From assembly GCF_000525995.1 (NCBI RefSeq), contig NZ_AODL01000002.1:242393-306392 (forward strand): a stretch of DNA of 64,000 nucleotides. Reading direction: 5' to 3'. Shown here piece after piece: positions 36,895 to 46,060 of the stretch. The number at the start of each line of letters is the position of its first letter. Position 1 is the stretch's first letter. A program made the translations under genes and the position numbers. This DNA is from Paenilisteria riparia FSL S10-1204. Its GTDB lineage: Bacteria > Bacillota > Bacilli > Lactobacillales > Listeriaceae. Below the pieces are notes generated by a model, which was not told the origin of the DNA, searched no databases, and was given only the letters and a program-made list of their open reading frames with translations.

Positions 36895-36914
36895 ATGTTT
36901 TAATATCGAAACAT
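36895..36914 (-). promoter_or_regulatory. Candidate MarR operator
   Basis: ATGTTT and AAACAT form an inverted repeat around an 8-base spacer, beginning 11 bases downstream of the -10 box at 36926. Confidence 0.55.
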
Positions 36915-36925
36915 ATTACAAACAA

Positions 36926-36955
36926 ATAATAACATACTTGTAAAAAGTAAGTCAA
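36926..36955 (-). promoter_or_regulatory. Sigma-A promoter of the MarR gene
   Basis: Minus-strand TTGACT and TATTAT are 18 bases apart, and a TGT extension precedes the -10. Confidence 0.6.
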
Positions 36956-37055
36956 CACAAAAGCGTAAAAAATAAAAATTTCTTCGTTAAATTTGTGTAA
37001 AGATGCTTGTGTATCATGTATAATAGCGTAAAATAGAAATAAAGAGGTGAGAAAG

Positions 37056-37514
37056 ATGGAATTAAGTGAAGATAAAGTAAAACGCGTTCAAGAAGTATTA
37101 GGATCTTACTGGGCTATTAACCGAATCACTGCCAAACACGCCGAACAAAACGCACTAAGCTTGGGCTTGTCGTTACAGCAAATGGCGATTATTAATATTT
37201 TATACACACGACCAGATTCCACCATAGATGACCTAAAAAAGAAATTGTTTACCTCCACCGATGTCATTACAGCCAATGTTAACGGGCTTGTTCACGGCAG
37301 ACTTGTTGAAAAGTTAAATACAGCATTCGTAGAAAATACCGATGCATGGCGCTTACAACTAACAGATAAAGGCAGAGAAATGTCGGAGCGCTCTACACAA
37401 AATGCTTTTGCCTACAAAGCGATGATGAAGGCACTCGAAGAACTGGACGATGAAGATATTGATAAACTTATTGAGATTAACCACAAAATTGAGAAATTAT
37501 TAAAGACAGAGTAA
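37056..37514 (+). CDS. MarR-like transcriptional regulator
   Basis: A 152-residue winged-helix protein: LSLQQMAIINILYTRPDSTIDDLKKKLFTSTDVITANVNGLVHGRLVEK is the helix-turn-helix and NTDAWRLQLTDKGREMSER the wing, a divergent MarR pattern. ATG 37056 follows AAGAGGTGAG; the upstream GTG at 37047 overlaps that site. TATAAT at about 37018 is a likely -10. It is divergent from the other MarR gene 184 bases away, an unusual back-to-back pair. Targets unknown. Confidence 0.75.
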   Translation: MELSEDKVKRVQEVLGSYWAINRITAKHAEQNALSLGLSLQQMAIINILYTRPDSTIDDLKKKLFTSTDVITANVNGLVHGRLVEKLNTAFVENTDAWRLQLTDKGREMSERSTQNAFAYKAMMKALEELDDEDIDKLIEINHKIEKLLKTE

Positions 37515-37577
37515 ACGAAAAAGGACAAGTTCCGATGTTAGCTCTAGCCGACATCAATCATAATGACAAAGCTATCG

Positions 37578-37640
37578 ATAAAATGGTATCTATAGAAGGC
37601 GCTTCTTTTTGATGTGTCTATTCTATAGGTACTATTTTAT
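37578..37640. repeat. 20-bp inverted repeat forming a long hairpin
   Basis: 37578-37597 pairs fully with 37621-37640 (18 Watson-Crick pairs and two G-T wobbles) around a 23-base loop, in the 269-base gap between the MarR-like gene and the coiled-coil gene. No T run follows, so it is not a standard terminator. Confidence 0.7.
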
Positions 37641-37783
37641 GATGGGGAAACTCTTTTTGTAGAATTATAGAATAATAGACATTATTCTGAATCGATTAGT
37701 TTCAATAATAAAAAAGGTGGTATAAACTAATAAGTAACTTTTTCCTTTTTATACATAAAAAAAAAATAAAAGGAGAGGAGATC

Positions 37784-38365
37784 ATGAGAAAATCAAAGAA
37801 GTTTGCAGTTATTTTGTTAGTAAGTCTGATGATTTTTGGAACTGGTACACTTGTAATTGGGACTAGTGTTATTTTATGGGGCGGAGAAAATGATAAAGCT
37901 AGAGTATCAGAAGTATTAGATTGGGCGGATCAAAAAATCGATCAACTCACACAAACAAAACAAGTTAATACACAAAAAATTAATGAATTGACTAATGAAA
38001 TTCAAAACTTGAAAAATCAATTGACAGATAAAGATAATCAAATTGCATCAAAACAGCAAGAACTAAATGCAAAAATAAACGAGTTGCAAAACAAACAGAA
38101 TGAAGTAAATCAAAAAAATAATGATATTAGCGCATTGAATTCACAAATTAATCAGTTAAATAACTCGATTAATCAATTAAATACCACAATTAATGAATTA
38201 AAAACAGAACGTGACCAATATAAATCACAAGTCGAAGTGCTAAATGCTCAGAAAGCACAGTTAACAACATCTAAAAATGAAGCAGATGAAAAACTCGACA
38301 AAGCTCGCCAAGATATGAAAGAATTACGAGATCAGGCAGATAGATTGTACAGCAAATATCAATAA
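37784..38365 (+). CDS. Membrane-anchored coiled-coil protein
   Basis: A 193-residue protein with a basic start, one transmembrane helix (FAVILLVSLMIFGTGTLVIG, about residues 7-26), then an almost uninterrupted coiled coil from about residue 45 to 190, rich in Asn, Gln, Lys and Leu with heptads such as QINQLNNSINQLNTTINELK. Base composition is much more A-rich than the neighbours. AAAGGAGAGGAG precedes the ATG. I recognise no family; such proteins may act as surface tethers, spacers or phage-like scaffold proteins. The following 291 bases (38366-38656) show no gene or clear signal. Confidence 0.65.
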   Translation: MRKSKKFAVILLVSLMIFGTGTLVIGTSVILWGGENDKARVSEVLDWADQKIDQLTQTKQVNTQKINELTNEIQNLKNQLTDKDNQIASKQQELNAKINELQNKQNEVNQKNNDISALNSQINQLNNSINQLNTTINELKTERDQYKSQVEVLNAQKAQLTTSKNEADEKLDKARQDMKELRDQADRLYSKYQ

Positions 38366-38656
38366 GTCTGATTTAGTGTATTGCAAAGTAGTAGTATCAG
38401 CTTTTTAGACAGAGACATAAGTACAAGTTAACGAGATAATGGAAATGGATTAAATGCAATGTAAAATAAACTGTGTAAATAATGAATTTTAGGATCATTG
38501 CTTATACAGTTTTCTTTTGCGTGCGATTGTAACATCACATCAAGGCATGACGTAATTTCTAAGACTTTGAATTTAAGGCATAAGAAAAAGACTATAGGCG
38601 CCGTATTTTAATACTTTGTCTATAGCCCAAGATAAGACCGGAATCTATTTGTTTTT

Positions 38657-40141
38657 TTAATCTCGTTTTCCATCCACATACGAATGTTCATCGAAAGAAC
38701 ACTCATTAAGCGGTATCACTTTTGTTTTTTTCGTAAATTTATAGATGAGCCAGAAAGCTAGGAAAATCGGGAGTCCGATATAGGAAATCGCAATTTTTTG
38801 CCACCACTCGGGGTTTGAAATGTCGGGATGTAGGAACGCGTTGTAATCTTGCCCGACAATGACTAAAATACATAGTACTAACGCAAGTAATGGCCCGAAC
38901 GGGAAGAATTTCGCCTTATATTTCAGGGCATTTAAGTCCAGCCCTTGTTTCACATACGCTCGGCGGAAACGATAATGACTAATCGCAATACCAACCCAAG
39001 CAATAAAGCCAGTAAGACCAGAAGCGCTTAGTAACCACGTATAAATAACCGTTCCATTTTCGCTAAGTGTTGTGATGAAAGTCATTGCTCCGACAATCGT
39101 TGTCAAAATAAGCGCCGCCATCGGAATACCGCGACGATTTACTTTTGATAGGAATTTCGGTGCTTTGCCGTCTTTGGCCATTGACCATAACATCCGTGTG
39201 GAAGCGTAAAGACCAGAATTACCAGCAGACAATACCGAAGTTAGGATAACGGCATTCATCACCGATGCAGCAATGGCCAGCCCTGCTTTTTCAAAAACAA
39301 GTGTGAATGGGCTAATCGCTACATCTGTTGCTTCGCCGCCGAGTAGATTCGGGCTAGTATAAGGAATAATCATCCCAATGACGAAAATCGCAAAGATATA
39401 AAACAGTAGAATACGCCAGAAAACTTGCTTAATCGCTTTCGGTACACTTTTCTCAGGAGTTGCGCTTTCTCCAGCAGCAATCCCTACAAGCTCTGTACCT
39501 TGAAAAGAGAATCCAGCGAGCAAGAACGTCCCGAGTATCGCGAAGAACCCACCATTAAACGGTGCATCCCCAGTCGTAAAGTTAGAAAAACCAATAAATT
39601 GACCACCAAGAATCCCAAAAATCGTCAAGACACCGATGATTAAGAAGACAATAACGGTAACTACCTTAATAATCGAGAACCAATATTCCGATTCACCGTA
39701 AGCTTTAACAGACAGTGCATTCAAACCAAAAATAAGTAGTAAGAACACGGCACTCCACAACCAAGCAGGGGCGTGCGGGAACCAGAACTGAATAATGAGT
39801 GCAGCCGTAGAAATATCAACAGCAAGCGTAATCGCCCAGTTAAACCAGTAGTTCCAACCAAGCGCGAATCCAAACGCAGGATCGACAAAGCGTGAAGCAT
39901 ACGTACTAAAAGAACCAGAAACCGGCATATACGTCGCCATCTCACCAAGACTTGTCATCAAAAAGTAAACCATTAAACCAATAGCAGCATAAGCTACTAA
40001 TGCACCGCCAGGACCAGCAGTAGCAATCGCATTACCGCTCGCTAAGAATAATCCTGTTCCTATTGAGCCCCCAATCGCAATCATCGATAAATGACGCGTT
40101 TTTAAATCTCTCCGTATGTGACCTTGTTGCTCTTTTTTCAC
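38657..40141 (-). CDS. lysP: Lysine-specific amino acid permease
   Basis: A 494-residue APC-superfamily permease of the AAT group with about 12 transmembrane helices. It starts with the consensus HLSMIAIGGSIGTGLFLASGNAIATAGPGG (residues 17-46). GTELVGIAAGESATPEKSVPKAI follows helix 5-6. It resembles LysP, and the lysine riboswitch in its leader strongly supports lysine as the substrate. Lysine uptake would therefore be repressed when lysine is plentiful. Confidence 0.9.
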   Translation of the reverse strand: MKKEQQGHIRRDLKTRHLSMIAIGGSIGTGLFLASGNAIATAGPGGALVAYAAIGLMVYFLMTSLGEMATYMPVSGSFSTYASRFVDPAFGFALGWNYWFNWAITLAVDISTAALIIQFWFPHAPAWLWSAVFLLLIFGLNALSVKAYGESEYWFSIIKVVTVIVFLIIGVLTIFGILGGQFIGFSNFTTGDAPFNGGFFAILGTFLLAGFSFQGTELVGIAAGESATPEKSVPKAIKQVFWRILLFYIFAIFVIGMIIPYTSPNLLGGEATDVAISPFTLVFEKAGLAIAASVMNAVILTSVLSAGNSGLYASTRMLWSMAKDGKAPKFLSKVNRRGIPMAALILTTIVGAMTFITTLSENGTVIYTWLLSASGLTGFIAWVGIAISHYRFRRAYVKQGLDLNALKYKAKFFPFGPLLALVLCILVIVGQDYNAFLHPDISNPEWWQKIAISYIGLPIFLAFWLIYKFTKKTKVIPLNECSFDEHSYVDGKRD

Positions 40142-40187
40142 TTGTAAAACTCCCTTTCTTTCTCTGCTGAAAATGAGGTTTTGGAAA

Positions 40188-40452
40188 CAAAAAAACCGAT
40201 CTCGAAAGTGTTTCTTCAGAGACCAGTTCTATAATACCAACGTCGAAATAGCATCAGATAGCACACCCGTCCCGCCAAGCTATTGGCAAAAACAGCAGTT
40301 CTGTTTCTTTCGATAACAGCCCCAGTTTAAAATAGTCAGACACCTATTTTTACTTCGGCGAGCATCCTTTTCGCGGCTAGTCATTGGTGTGTCATGCACC
40401 TCATTAGCCGGTAGTCGTGAATTTCGCAACCTCTACCTCACCATTGATGAGG
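40188..40452 (-). promoter_or_regulatory. Lysine riboswitch (L-box) with terminator, controlling lysP
   Basis: Read on the minus strand, the leader carries the L-box consensus blocks in order: GGTGAGGTAGAGGTTGCGAA near the 5' end (about 40427-40446), GGATGCTCGCCGAAG (about 40352-40366), GGGGCTGTTATCGAAAG, and GGCGGGACGGGTGTGCTATC. A terminator hairpin (AACTGGTCTCTGAAG with CTTTCGAGATCGGTT, 40195-40229) and T run end it about 50 bases before lysP. Lysine binding should favour the terminator. Confidence 0.9.
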
Positions 40453-40476
40453 ATTTTATTAAGTTTTTCATGTACT

Positions 40477-40505
40477 ATACTAACGAATCTAATGCGTAAA
40501 TGCAA
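40477..40505 (-). promoter_or_regulatory. Promoter of the riboswitch-lysP transcript
   Basis: Minus-strand TTGCAT and TAGTAT are 17 bases apart, placing the start about 20 bases before the L-box. Confidence 0.65.
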
Positions 40506-40544
40506 GTTTTTTTTTGAAAAAAAAAAGTTTTTGGATTGCTGGTG

Positions 40545-41318
40545 TTAGACATTTTTTAACGCTTCACGAACGGTGCTGAAGGTTGGAATATTTGGCAAAC
40601 GACTATCGTAATTGACCATTAACATCGCGAATTTGGGTGAGACACCTGTAAGCATTAGACTAACACCAGTTAGTTTCGTCAACGCTAGGAACTTGATGAG
40701 GTTGGCTGCAATATCGTCATTGAAGTCCGCAAGGCCTGAAATGTCCATAATTAAATAATCAATATGGTTATCATCGAGATACGATGCGACATTTTGTGTC
40801 ATTTCTTCAAAACGATCAGTAGAAAGTGCACCAACGAGTGGTAATACGGCGACGCCTTCCTGGACGGGAACAATAGGTGTAGACATCTTCACGATTTCTT
40901 CGATGGAGTCCTCCAGTAACATCTTGTATTTTTCTTCACGAGTAACATCCCTTTGAATCCCAATAAAATAGTTTTTACCCGACTCTTCGTCATAAATTGG
41001 ATCAATTGTTAGCTCATTGAAGAAAATTTCGCCATTTTTACGGTAGTTTTGCAGGAAAACATTTACGTTTGTTCGATTTTTCACGGCTTGACTAATTTTT
41101 GCAAGTGCGGCTTTATCAGTTTTGCGGCCTTGGAGCATACCACAATTTTTACCCATCACTTCATCGGATGTATAACCAGTAATCCGTTCAAATCCGCTGT
41201 TTACATAAATAATCGGGTTTTTCGGAAGATCACCATCTGTAATAATTACGCCAACACTAGTCATATCCAATGCTTTAGAAATAATTCGAAATTGTAACTT
41301 CGCTTCCTTGTTTAACAC
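40545..41318 (-). CDS. LOV-STAS blue-light photoreceptor (YtvA/Lmo0799-like)
   Basis: A 257-residue protein. The LOV/PAS domain (about 15-130) has the photoactive Cys59 in GKNCGMLQG, flavin contacts NYRKNGEIFFNEL, and IYVNSGFERITGYT. A linker helix follows, then a STAS domain (about 155-255) with LIMDISGLADFNDDIA. In Bacillus and Listeria such proteins sense blue light through an FMN-cysteinyl adduct and activate the stressosome and sigma-B. The usual Arg after the Cys (NCRFLQG) is Gly here. It starts with GTG after GGGTG. Confidence 0.88.
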   Translation of the reverse strand: MLNKEAKLQFRIISKALDMTSVGVIITDGDLPKNPIIYVNSGFERITGYTSDEVMGKNCGMLQGRKTDKAALAKISQAVKNRTNVNVFLQNYRKNGEIFFNELTIDPIYDEESGKNYFIGIQRDVTREEKYKMLLEDSIEEIVKMSTPIVPVQEGVAVLPLVGALSTDRFEEMTQNVASYLDDNHIDYLIMDISGLADFNDDIAANLIKFLALTKLTGVSLMLTGVSPKFAMLMVNYDSRLPNIPTFSTVREALKNV

Positions 41319-41511
41319 TTGCTACACACCCATTCCATTTGATTTACACAACCCTATCATACCAAAAACTATAAAAAATAGGAATCCTAAAAATAATAAA
41401 ATGGTGATAAAATAGTAAGAAATCACCTTATTTTGATGAATTGATGTGCGAAAAATTCAAAAATGTAGTAACATAAGAAGGTAATATAGAAAGAAGAGAG
41501 GAGTTATTTTT

Positions 41512-42156
41512 GTGCAGCAACCTTCTATAAAAGAATTAAAGGAATGGCGCAATGTGATGTTAATGCATCGTTTCGCCCTAGAGGAAGTCAATACGAAGTT
41601 AAAAATCTTAAATGATGAGTTTCAATTTATTCATGATTATAATCCGATGGAACATTTGAAATCACGAGTGAAAAGCTTTGAAAGTATTACAACAAAACTA
41701 GAACGAAAAGGCTTAGATATAACGCCAGAGAACGCCTATGCTCATGTTCGTGATATCGCGGGAATCCGTATCACTTGTTCTTTTGTTTCAGATATTTATA
41801 AAATTTATGAAATGTTAGCGAACCAAGATGATATGACTATTTTAAATGTGAAAGATTATGTAGAAAATCCTAAACCGAACGGGTATCGGAGCTTTCATTT
41901 AATTTGTGAAGTACCTATTTTCTTAACAAATACATCTCGCAAAATGTGTGTGGAAATCCAAATTCGTACGGTGGCGATGGACTTTTGGGCCAGTCTCGAA
42001 CATAAAATTTATTATAAGTATAAATCAACGGCTCCAGCGCATTTGACGCAAGAACTATATGAAGCTGCGGCCATTATTCAGCATTTGGATGATAAGATGA
42101 AATATTTAAATGATGAAATTGACCAGTATAAAAATGAGGTAGAGGGCAAGGAGTAA
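41512..42156 (+). CDS. relP: Small alarmone synthetase (RelP/YwaC type GTP pyrophosphokinase)
   Basis: A 214-residue single-domain (p)ppGpp synthetase. The RelA/SpoT synthase core is visible: KSRVKSFESITTKLERKG, RDIAGIRITCSFVSDIY, NPKPNGYRSFHLI and VEIQIRTVAMDFWASLEHKIYYK. There is no hydrolase domain. It transfers pyrophosphate from ATP to GTP/GDP in response to stress. Context (antiporter downstream, photoreceptor upstream) matches the Listeria locus of RelP rather than RelQ, which sits beside NAD kinase. It starts with GTG after GAGGAG. The antiporter gene follows after 14 bases, so they are probably cotranscribed. Confidence 0.88.
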   Translation: MQQPSIKELKEWRNVMLMHRFALEEVNTKLKILNDEFQFIHDYNPMEHLKSRVKSFESITTKLERKGLDITPENAYAHVRDIAGIRITCSFVSDIYKIYEMLANQDDMTILNVKDYVENPKPNGYRSFHLICEVPIFLTNTSRKMCVEIQIRTVAMDFWASLEHKIYYKYKSTAPAHLTQELYEAAAIIQHLDDKMKYLNDEIDQYKNEVEGKE

Positions 42157-42170
42157 GGGGAGGAAAAAAG

Positions 42171-44231
42171 ATGGATATATTTTATTACGTACTCATTATG
42201 TTAGCTGCCATCTTGATTTCGAATGTTGTTAATCGATTTGTGCCATTCGTATCGATACCTCTAATTCAAATTGGATTAGGGGTGTTAGTGGCATTTTTAC
42301 CGCTAGCTTTTGAATTGAAATTAAACCCAGAATTATTTTTAGTGTTGTTTATTGCACCGCTACTATTTAATGACGGGAAGAGATCAGATCGACAGGCGCT
42401 ATGGAATTTACGAGCACCAATCCTGATGTTAGCATTAGGGCTTGTTTTCGTAACGGTGTTTGTTGTAGGCTACTTTGTTAACTGGATGATTCCAACGATA
42501 CCTCTCGCGGCAGCTTTTGCACTGGCAGCGGCACTTGCACCAACGGATGCCGTAGCAGTGAGTTCTTTGTCTGGACGTATTGATTTGCCAAAAAAAATCA
42601 CGCATTTGCTTGAGGGCGAAGCGTTGATGAATGACGCATCTGGTCTTGTAGCATTCCAATTTGCGATTGCAGCGATGGTAACTGGTGTGTTCTCGCTTTG
42701 GGATGCCTCTGTTGAATTTGTTGTGGTTGCAGTTGGTGGGATTATTTGCGGTCTCGTGTTAACATTTATCAAATTCAGGTTTTTAAAATGGATGCGCAAG
42801 CTGGGTATGGAAGATGTCACATTACATATGTTAATTCAAATTTTGACGCCATTTGTGATTTATTTGGTGGCAGAAGAATTTCATGTTTCAGGAATTCTAG
42901 CCGTTGTTGCTGCTGGAATTATGCATGCTTTTGAAAGAAAGAAAATGGACCCGATGTCTGTGAAGCTAAACGTAGTATCGCAGGGAACGTGGTCGGTTAT
43001 CATTTTTGTGTTGAACGGTTTAGTGTTTATTATTTTAGGTACGCAATTGCCGGACATTATTCAAGTCGTATGGGAAAACTCAGGCATTAGTAATTGGCAG
43101 GTGCTACTCTATATTTTACTTATCTCATTTGGGCTTATTGCGATTCGCTACTTGTGGATTCATTTGGGCTGGCTCAGTCTGCATCTAATGAAAAAGGAGG
43201 ATATGCGTAAACCAAATCTACGTGCTATGATGTTAACCTCCTTATCTGGTGTACGAGGGGCGGTAACACTAGCTTCGGCGCTGTCGATTCCGTTTGTACT
43301 TGGTGACGGTAGCCCGTTTCCGGAACGCTCGCTCATCATTTGTATCGCATCAGGCGTTATTTTGTGCTCGCTTATTATTGCGACGGCGATTTTGCCAATT
43401 TTGGCTCGAAAAGATGAGACGAAATCGGACAGTCCACGCGCGGAACAAACAATGAAGTTGATGGTTTATCGCTATGTGATTGACAACCTAGGCAAAGAAG
43501 TAGATGCCGATAGCAAGGCTGCAGCACAAGCTGTGATGGACGACTACCGGCAACGGATGCGCGATGTGCAAAAACAAGATTTAGATATGACGAAACAGCG
43601 TGACATCGAGATTGGTCAACAACAATTGCGTTTAGAGATTTTAGGCTGGGAGCGCGAAAATACCCAACTACTTCTTAAAAACGGCGAAATAGATGAAAAA
43701 ACAGCGTACCGCTATGAAAAATACATCGATGCGTTAGAAAATGCTTTGACGCACAAATTAAGAACGCGTTATCGTATGATGGGAATAATGGCTAAACGCC
43801 TAACCCGTCAGCTGTTACATCCAAAAGAATGGAGGCGAGCAAGAGAACGAATCGCCGAAATGAAACAAGATCCAGAGCGTGGCCGTGCGCAAATGGAAAC
43901 AATCCGTTTGCTACGTGAGAAAAATGCAGCATTCGTGACGGAGAAATTAAACGAACGCCTTGGAGACATGAATCCGGCTGTTATTTGGCCGCTTATTAAT
44001 GAAAATAAACGTATCGCAGAACAAATGCGCCGCGATCGCGTTGTACCAAAATCAAGAGAGAAATTCGAACAACAGAAAAAAGATGTCCAACTACAAGCTG
44101 TTCAACTAGAACGAGACATCATTCAAGAATTATTCGAAAAAGGTAAAGTTTCACGTGATCTAGCACGCGAACTACGACAAAATCTAAGCCTATACGAGAC
44201 ATATTATTTAGGAACAGAAGACTTAGCATAA
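42171..44231 (+). CDS. Na+/H+ antiporter, CPA1/NhaP family
   Basis: A 686-residue monovalent cation/proton antiporter. About 12 transmembrane helices occupy residues 1-410, with the ion-site motifs AAALAPTDAVAVSSL and EGEALMNDASGLVAFQFA, and LSGVRGAVTLASALSIP in the second half. The C-terminal 275 residues are a charged, helical cytoplasmic domain, probably regulatory. It expels Na+ or K+ in exchange for protons, giving pH and salt homeostasis. The coupling with an alarmone synthetase hints at stress control. Confidence 0.88.
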   Translation: MDIFYYVLIMLAAILISNVVNRFVPFVSIPLIQIGLGVLVAFLPLAFELKLNPELFLVLFIAPLLFNDGKRSDRQALWNLRAPILMLALGLVFVTVFVVGYFVNWMIPTIPLAAAFALAAALAPTDAVAVSSLSGRIDLPKKITHLLEGEALMNDASGLVAFQFAIAAMVTGVFSLWDASVEFVVVAVGGIICGLVLTFIKFRFLKWMRKLGMEDVTLHMLIQILTPFVIYLVAEEFHVSGILAVVAAGIMHAFERKKMDPMSVKLNVVSQGTWSVIIFVLNGLVFIILGTQLPDIIQVVWENSGISNWQVLLYILLISFGLIAIRYLWIHLGWLSLHLMKKEDMRKPNLRAMMLTSLSGVRGAVTLASALSIPFVLGDGSPFPERSLIICIASGVILCSLIIATAILPILARKDETKSDSPRAEQTMKLMVYRYVIDNLGKEVDADSKAAAQAVMDDYRQRMRDVQKQDLDMTKQRDIEIGQQQLRLEILGWERENTQLLLKNGEIDEKTAYRYEKYIDALENALTHKLRTRYRMMGIMAKRLTRQLLHPKEWRRARERIAEMKQDPERGRAQMETIRLLREKNAAFVTEKLNERLGDMNPAVIWPLINENKRIAEQMRRDRVVPKSREKFEQQKKDVQLQAVQLERDIIQELFEKGKVSRDLARELRQNLSLYETYYLGTEDLA

Positions 44232-44234
44232 ATG

Positions 44235-44273
44235 AAAAAACTAATGGAGCAATGAGATCTTCATTAGTTTTTT
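44235..44273 (+). terminator. Terminator of the relP-antiporter unit
   Basis: AAAAAACTAATG pairs with CATTAGTTTTTT, followed by T. Confidence 0.8.
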
Positions 44274-44288
44274 TTTTGTAAAAAAGTA

Positions 44289-44318
44289 TTGCGGGGAGGT
44301 CACTTCGTGTTGTATAAT
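44289..44318 (+). promoter_or_regulatory. Promoter of the XRE-potABCD operon
   Basis: TTGCGG and a perfect TATAAT are 18 bases apart, 91 bases before the first start. Confidence 0.6.
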
Positions 44319-44332
44319 AATCAATGCTGTAG

Positions 44333-44391
44333 TAAACATGAAGTTTAATATCACTAAACAATAATGACTCGGAGTTTACTTCTACTAAACT
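44333..44391 (+). promoter_or_regulatory. Two related inverted repeats, candidate operators of the XRE regulator
   Basis: TAAAC-ATGAA-GTTTA (44333-44347) and AGTTTA-CTTCTAC-TAAACT (44373-44391) share the GTTTA/TAAAC half-site and lie between the -10 and the start at 44410. They are good candidates for autoregulation. Confidence 0.5.
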
Positions 44392-44409
44392 AACAGGAAG
44401 GTTGCGACT

Positions 44410-44952
44410 ATGGATATAGGGAAGCGGATTAAGAATTTACGACTTAGTAAGAATTTGACGCAAGAAGAACTTGGGGAACGAACGGATTTAACAAAGGGTT
44501 ACATATCGCAATTAGAGCGCGATTTAAGCTCACCTTCCATCGAAACATTATTTGATATTTTAGAAGTGCTTGGCTGTTCGCCAAAGGAATTTTTCGATGA
44601 AGCAGAGCAGGAACAAAAAGTAGTGTACGACGAAACGGAGCATACTTTTTTTGAAGATGAGGAAAAAGGGTATCAAGTAAAGTGGCTTGTTCCAGAGTCT
44701 AACGAGAAAGAAATGGAACCGGTCTACGTCACATTGTTTGCCAAAGGGGCATTTAAGCAGTTCGAGCCCTCGCTTTCAGAAACGTTCGCCTATGTATTAG
44801 AAGGCAAAGTAACGATTAAGTTAGGTAAAAAAACATATACTGCCAAACAAGGTGAAGCGATTTATTTCCATGCTTCGGATGAACATCAAATATATAATGA
44901 AGAAGACACGCCAGCGACCGTCATTCTGGTTGCGACGGATTCGTATTTGTAA
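44410..44952 (+). CDS. XRE-cupin transcriptional regulator of the pot operon (PuuR-like)
   Basis: A 180-residue regulator: an N-terminal helix-turn-helix ([41 protein letters not shown], residues 3-43) and a C-terminal cupin (about 105-178, with [18 protein letters not shown] and [19 protein letters not shown]). XRE-cupin proteins of this kind, like PuuR, respond to polyamines. It is the first gene of the potABCD operon, with potA starting 14 bases after its stop, so control of spermidine/putrescine uptake is likely. Confidence 0.85.
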   Translation: MDIGKRIKNLRLSKNLTQEELGERTDLTKGYISQLERDLSSPSIETLFDILEVLGCSPKEFFDEAEQEQKVVYDETEHTFFEDEEKGYQVKWLVPESNEKEMEPVYVTLFAKGAFKQFEPSLSETFAYVLEGKVTIKLGKKTYTAKQGEAIYFHASDEHQIYNEEDTPATVILVATDSYL

Positions 44953-44965
44953 GGAGGAAACACGG

Positions 44966-46057
44966 ATGGCAGAAACAATTATTCGCTTTGAAAATGTAAC
45001 AAAGCAGTTCGATAATGATCCACCGGTACTTGATAATGTTAGTTTTGAGATTGAAAAAGGGAAGTTTTATACATTACTTGGCCCCTCTGGCTGCGGTAAA
45101 ACGACGATTTTGCGCCTGATTGCTGGTTTTTTAGAGGCGAGTGATGGCAAGATTTTTCTAAACGATAAGGTCATTAATGAAATTCCAGCGAACAAGCGAC
45201 CTGTAAACACGGTTTTTCAGGATTATGCGTTATTTCCGCATTTGAATGTCTTTGAAAACGTGGCTTTTGGCTTGCGTATTAAGAAAATGAAGAAAGACGT
45301 GATTCAGCAAAAAGTCGTGGAAGCTTTGCGTTTTGTGAACTTGGCTGGTTATGAAAAACGGGAGATTACGGAGATGTCTGGTGGTCAGCGGCAACGTGTG
45401 GCGATTGCTCGTGCGATTGTGAATGAGCCGGAAGTTATTTTGCTGGATGAGCCGTTATCTGCACTGGATTTGAAGTTGCGTACAGAAATGCAGTATGAAT
45501 TACGTGATTTGCAGCGCCGACTTGGTATTACGTTTATTTTTGTGACGCATGATCAGGAAGAAGCGCTTGCGATGAGTGATGAGATTTTTGTTTTGAATAA
45601 AGGCGAGATTCAGCAAAGTGGAACGCCGATTGATATTTACGATGAGCCGATTAATCGCTTTGTGGCGGACTTTATCGGAGAGTCGAACATTGTTTCTGGG
45701 AAGATGATTCAAGATTTCGAAGTGGAATTTGTGGAGCGTCGTTTTGAATGTGTCGACCAAGGTTTCAACCCGAATGAGGTTGTGGAAGTGATTATTCGCC
45801 CTGAGGATTTGGAAATTACGACCGAAGAAAAAGGCAACTTGCGTGTCACCGTAGACTGGGTATTATTCCGTGGGGTGCATTACGAAATTGGTTGTATTGA
45901 TGAAGATGGCAACGAGTGGCTGGTTCATTCTACGAAAAAAGCAAAAATCGGTGAAAAATTAGGTCTAGCATTCGATCCTGAGGCGATTCACGTAATGCGT
46001 CTTGGTGAGACAGAAGAAGAGTTCGATGCGCGTCTGGAAAGTTATGAAGAGGCGTAG
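44966..46057 (+). CDS. potA: Spermidine/putrescine ABC transporter ATPase
   Basis: A 363-residue ATPase. Walker A is [15 protein letters not shown] (about residue 37), the Q-loop [12 protein letters not shown], the signature [16 protein letters not shown], Walker [13 protein letters not shown], and the H-loop [10 protein letters not shown]-terminal TOBE-like domain starts near residue 285. It energises polyamine import with PotB and PotC. I chose the ATG at 44966 after AAGGAGGAAA; the frame is open further upstream but lies inside the XRE gene. Confidence 0.93.
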   Translation: MAETIIRFENVTKQFDNDPPVLDNVSFEIEKGKFYTLLGPSGCGKTTILRLIAGFLEASDGKIFLNDKVINEIPANKRPVNTVFQDYALFPHLNVFENVAFGLRIKKMKKDVIQQKVVEALRFVNLAGYEKREITEMSGGQRQRVAIARAIVNEPEVILLDEPLSALDLKLRTEMQYELRDLQRRLGITFIFVTHDQEEALAMSDEIFVLNKGEIQQSGTPIDIYDEPINRFVADFIGESNIVSGKMIQDFEVEFVERRFECVDQGFNPNEVVEVIIRPEDLEITTEEKGNLRVTVDWVLFRGVHYEIGCIDEDGNEWLVHSTKKAKIGEKLGLAFDPEAIHVMRLGETEEEFDARLESYEEA

Positions 46058-46060
46058 GCG

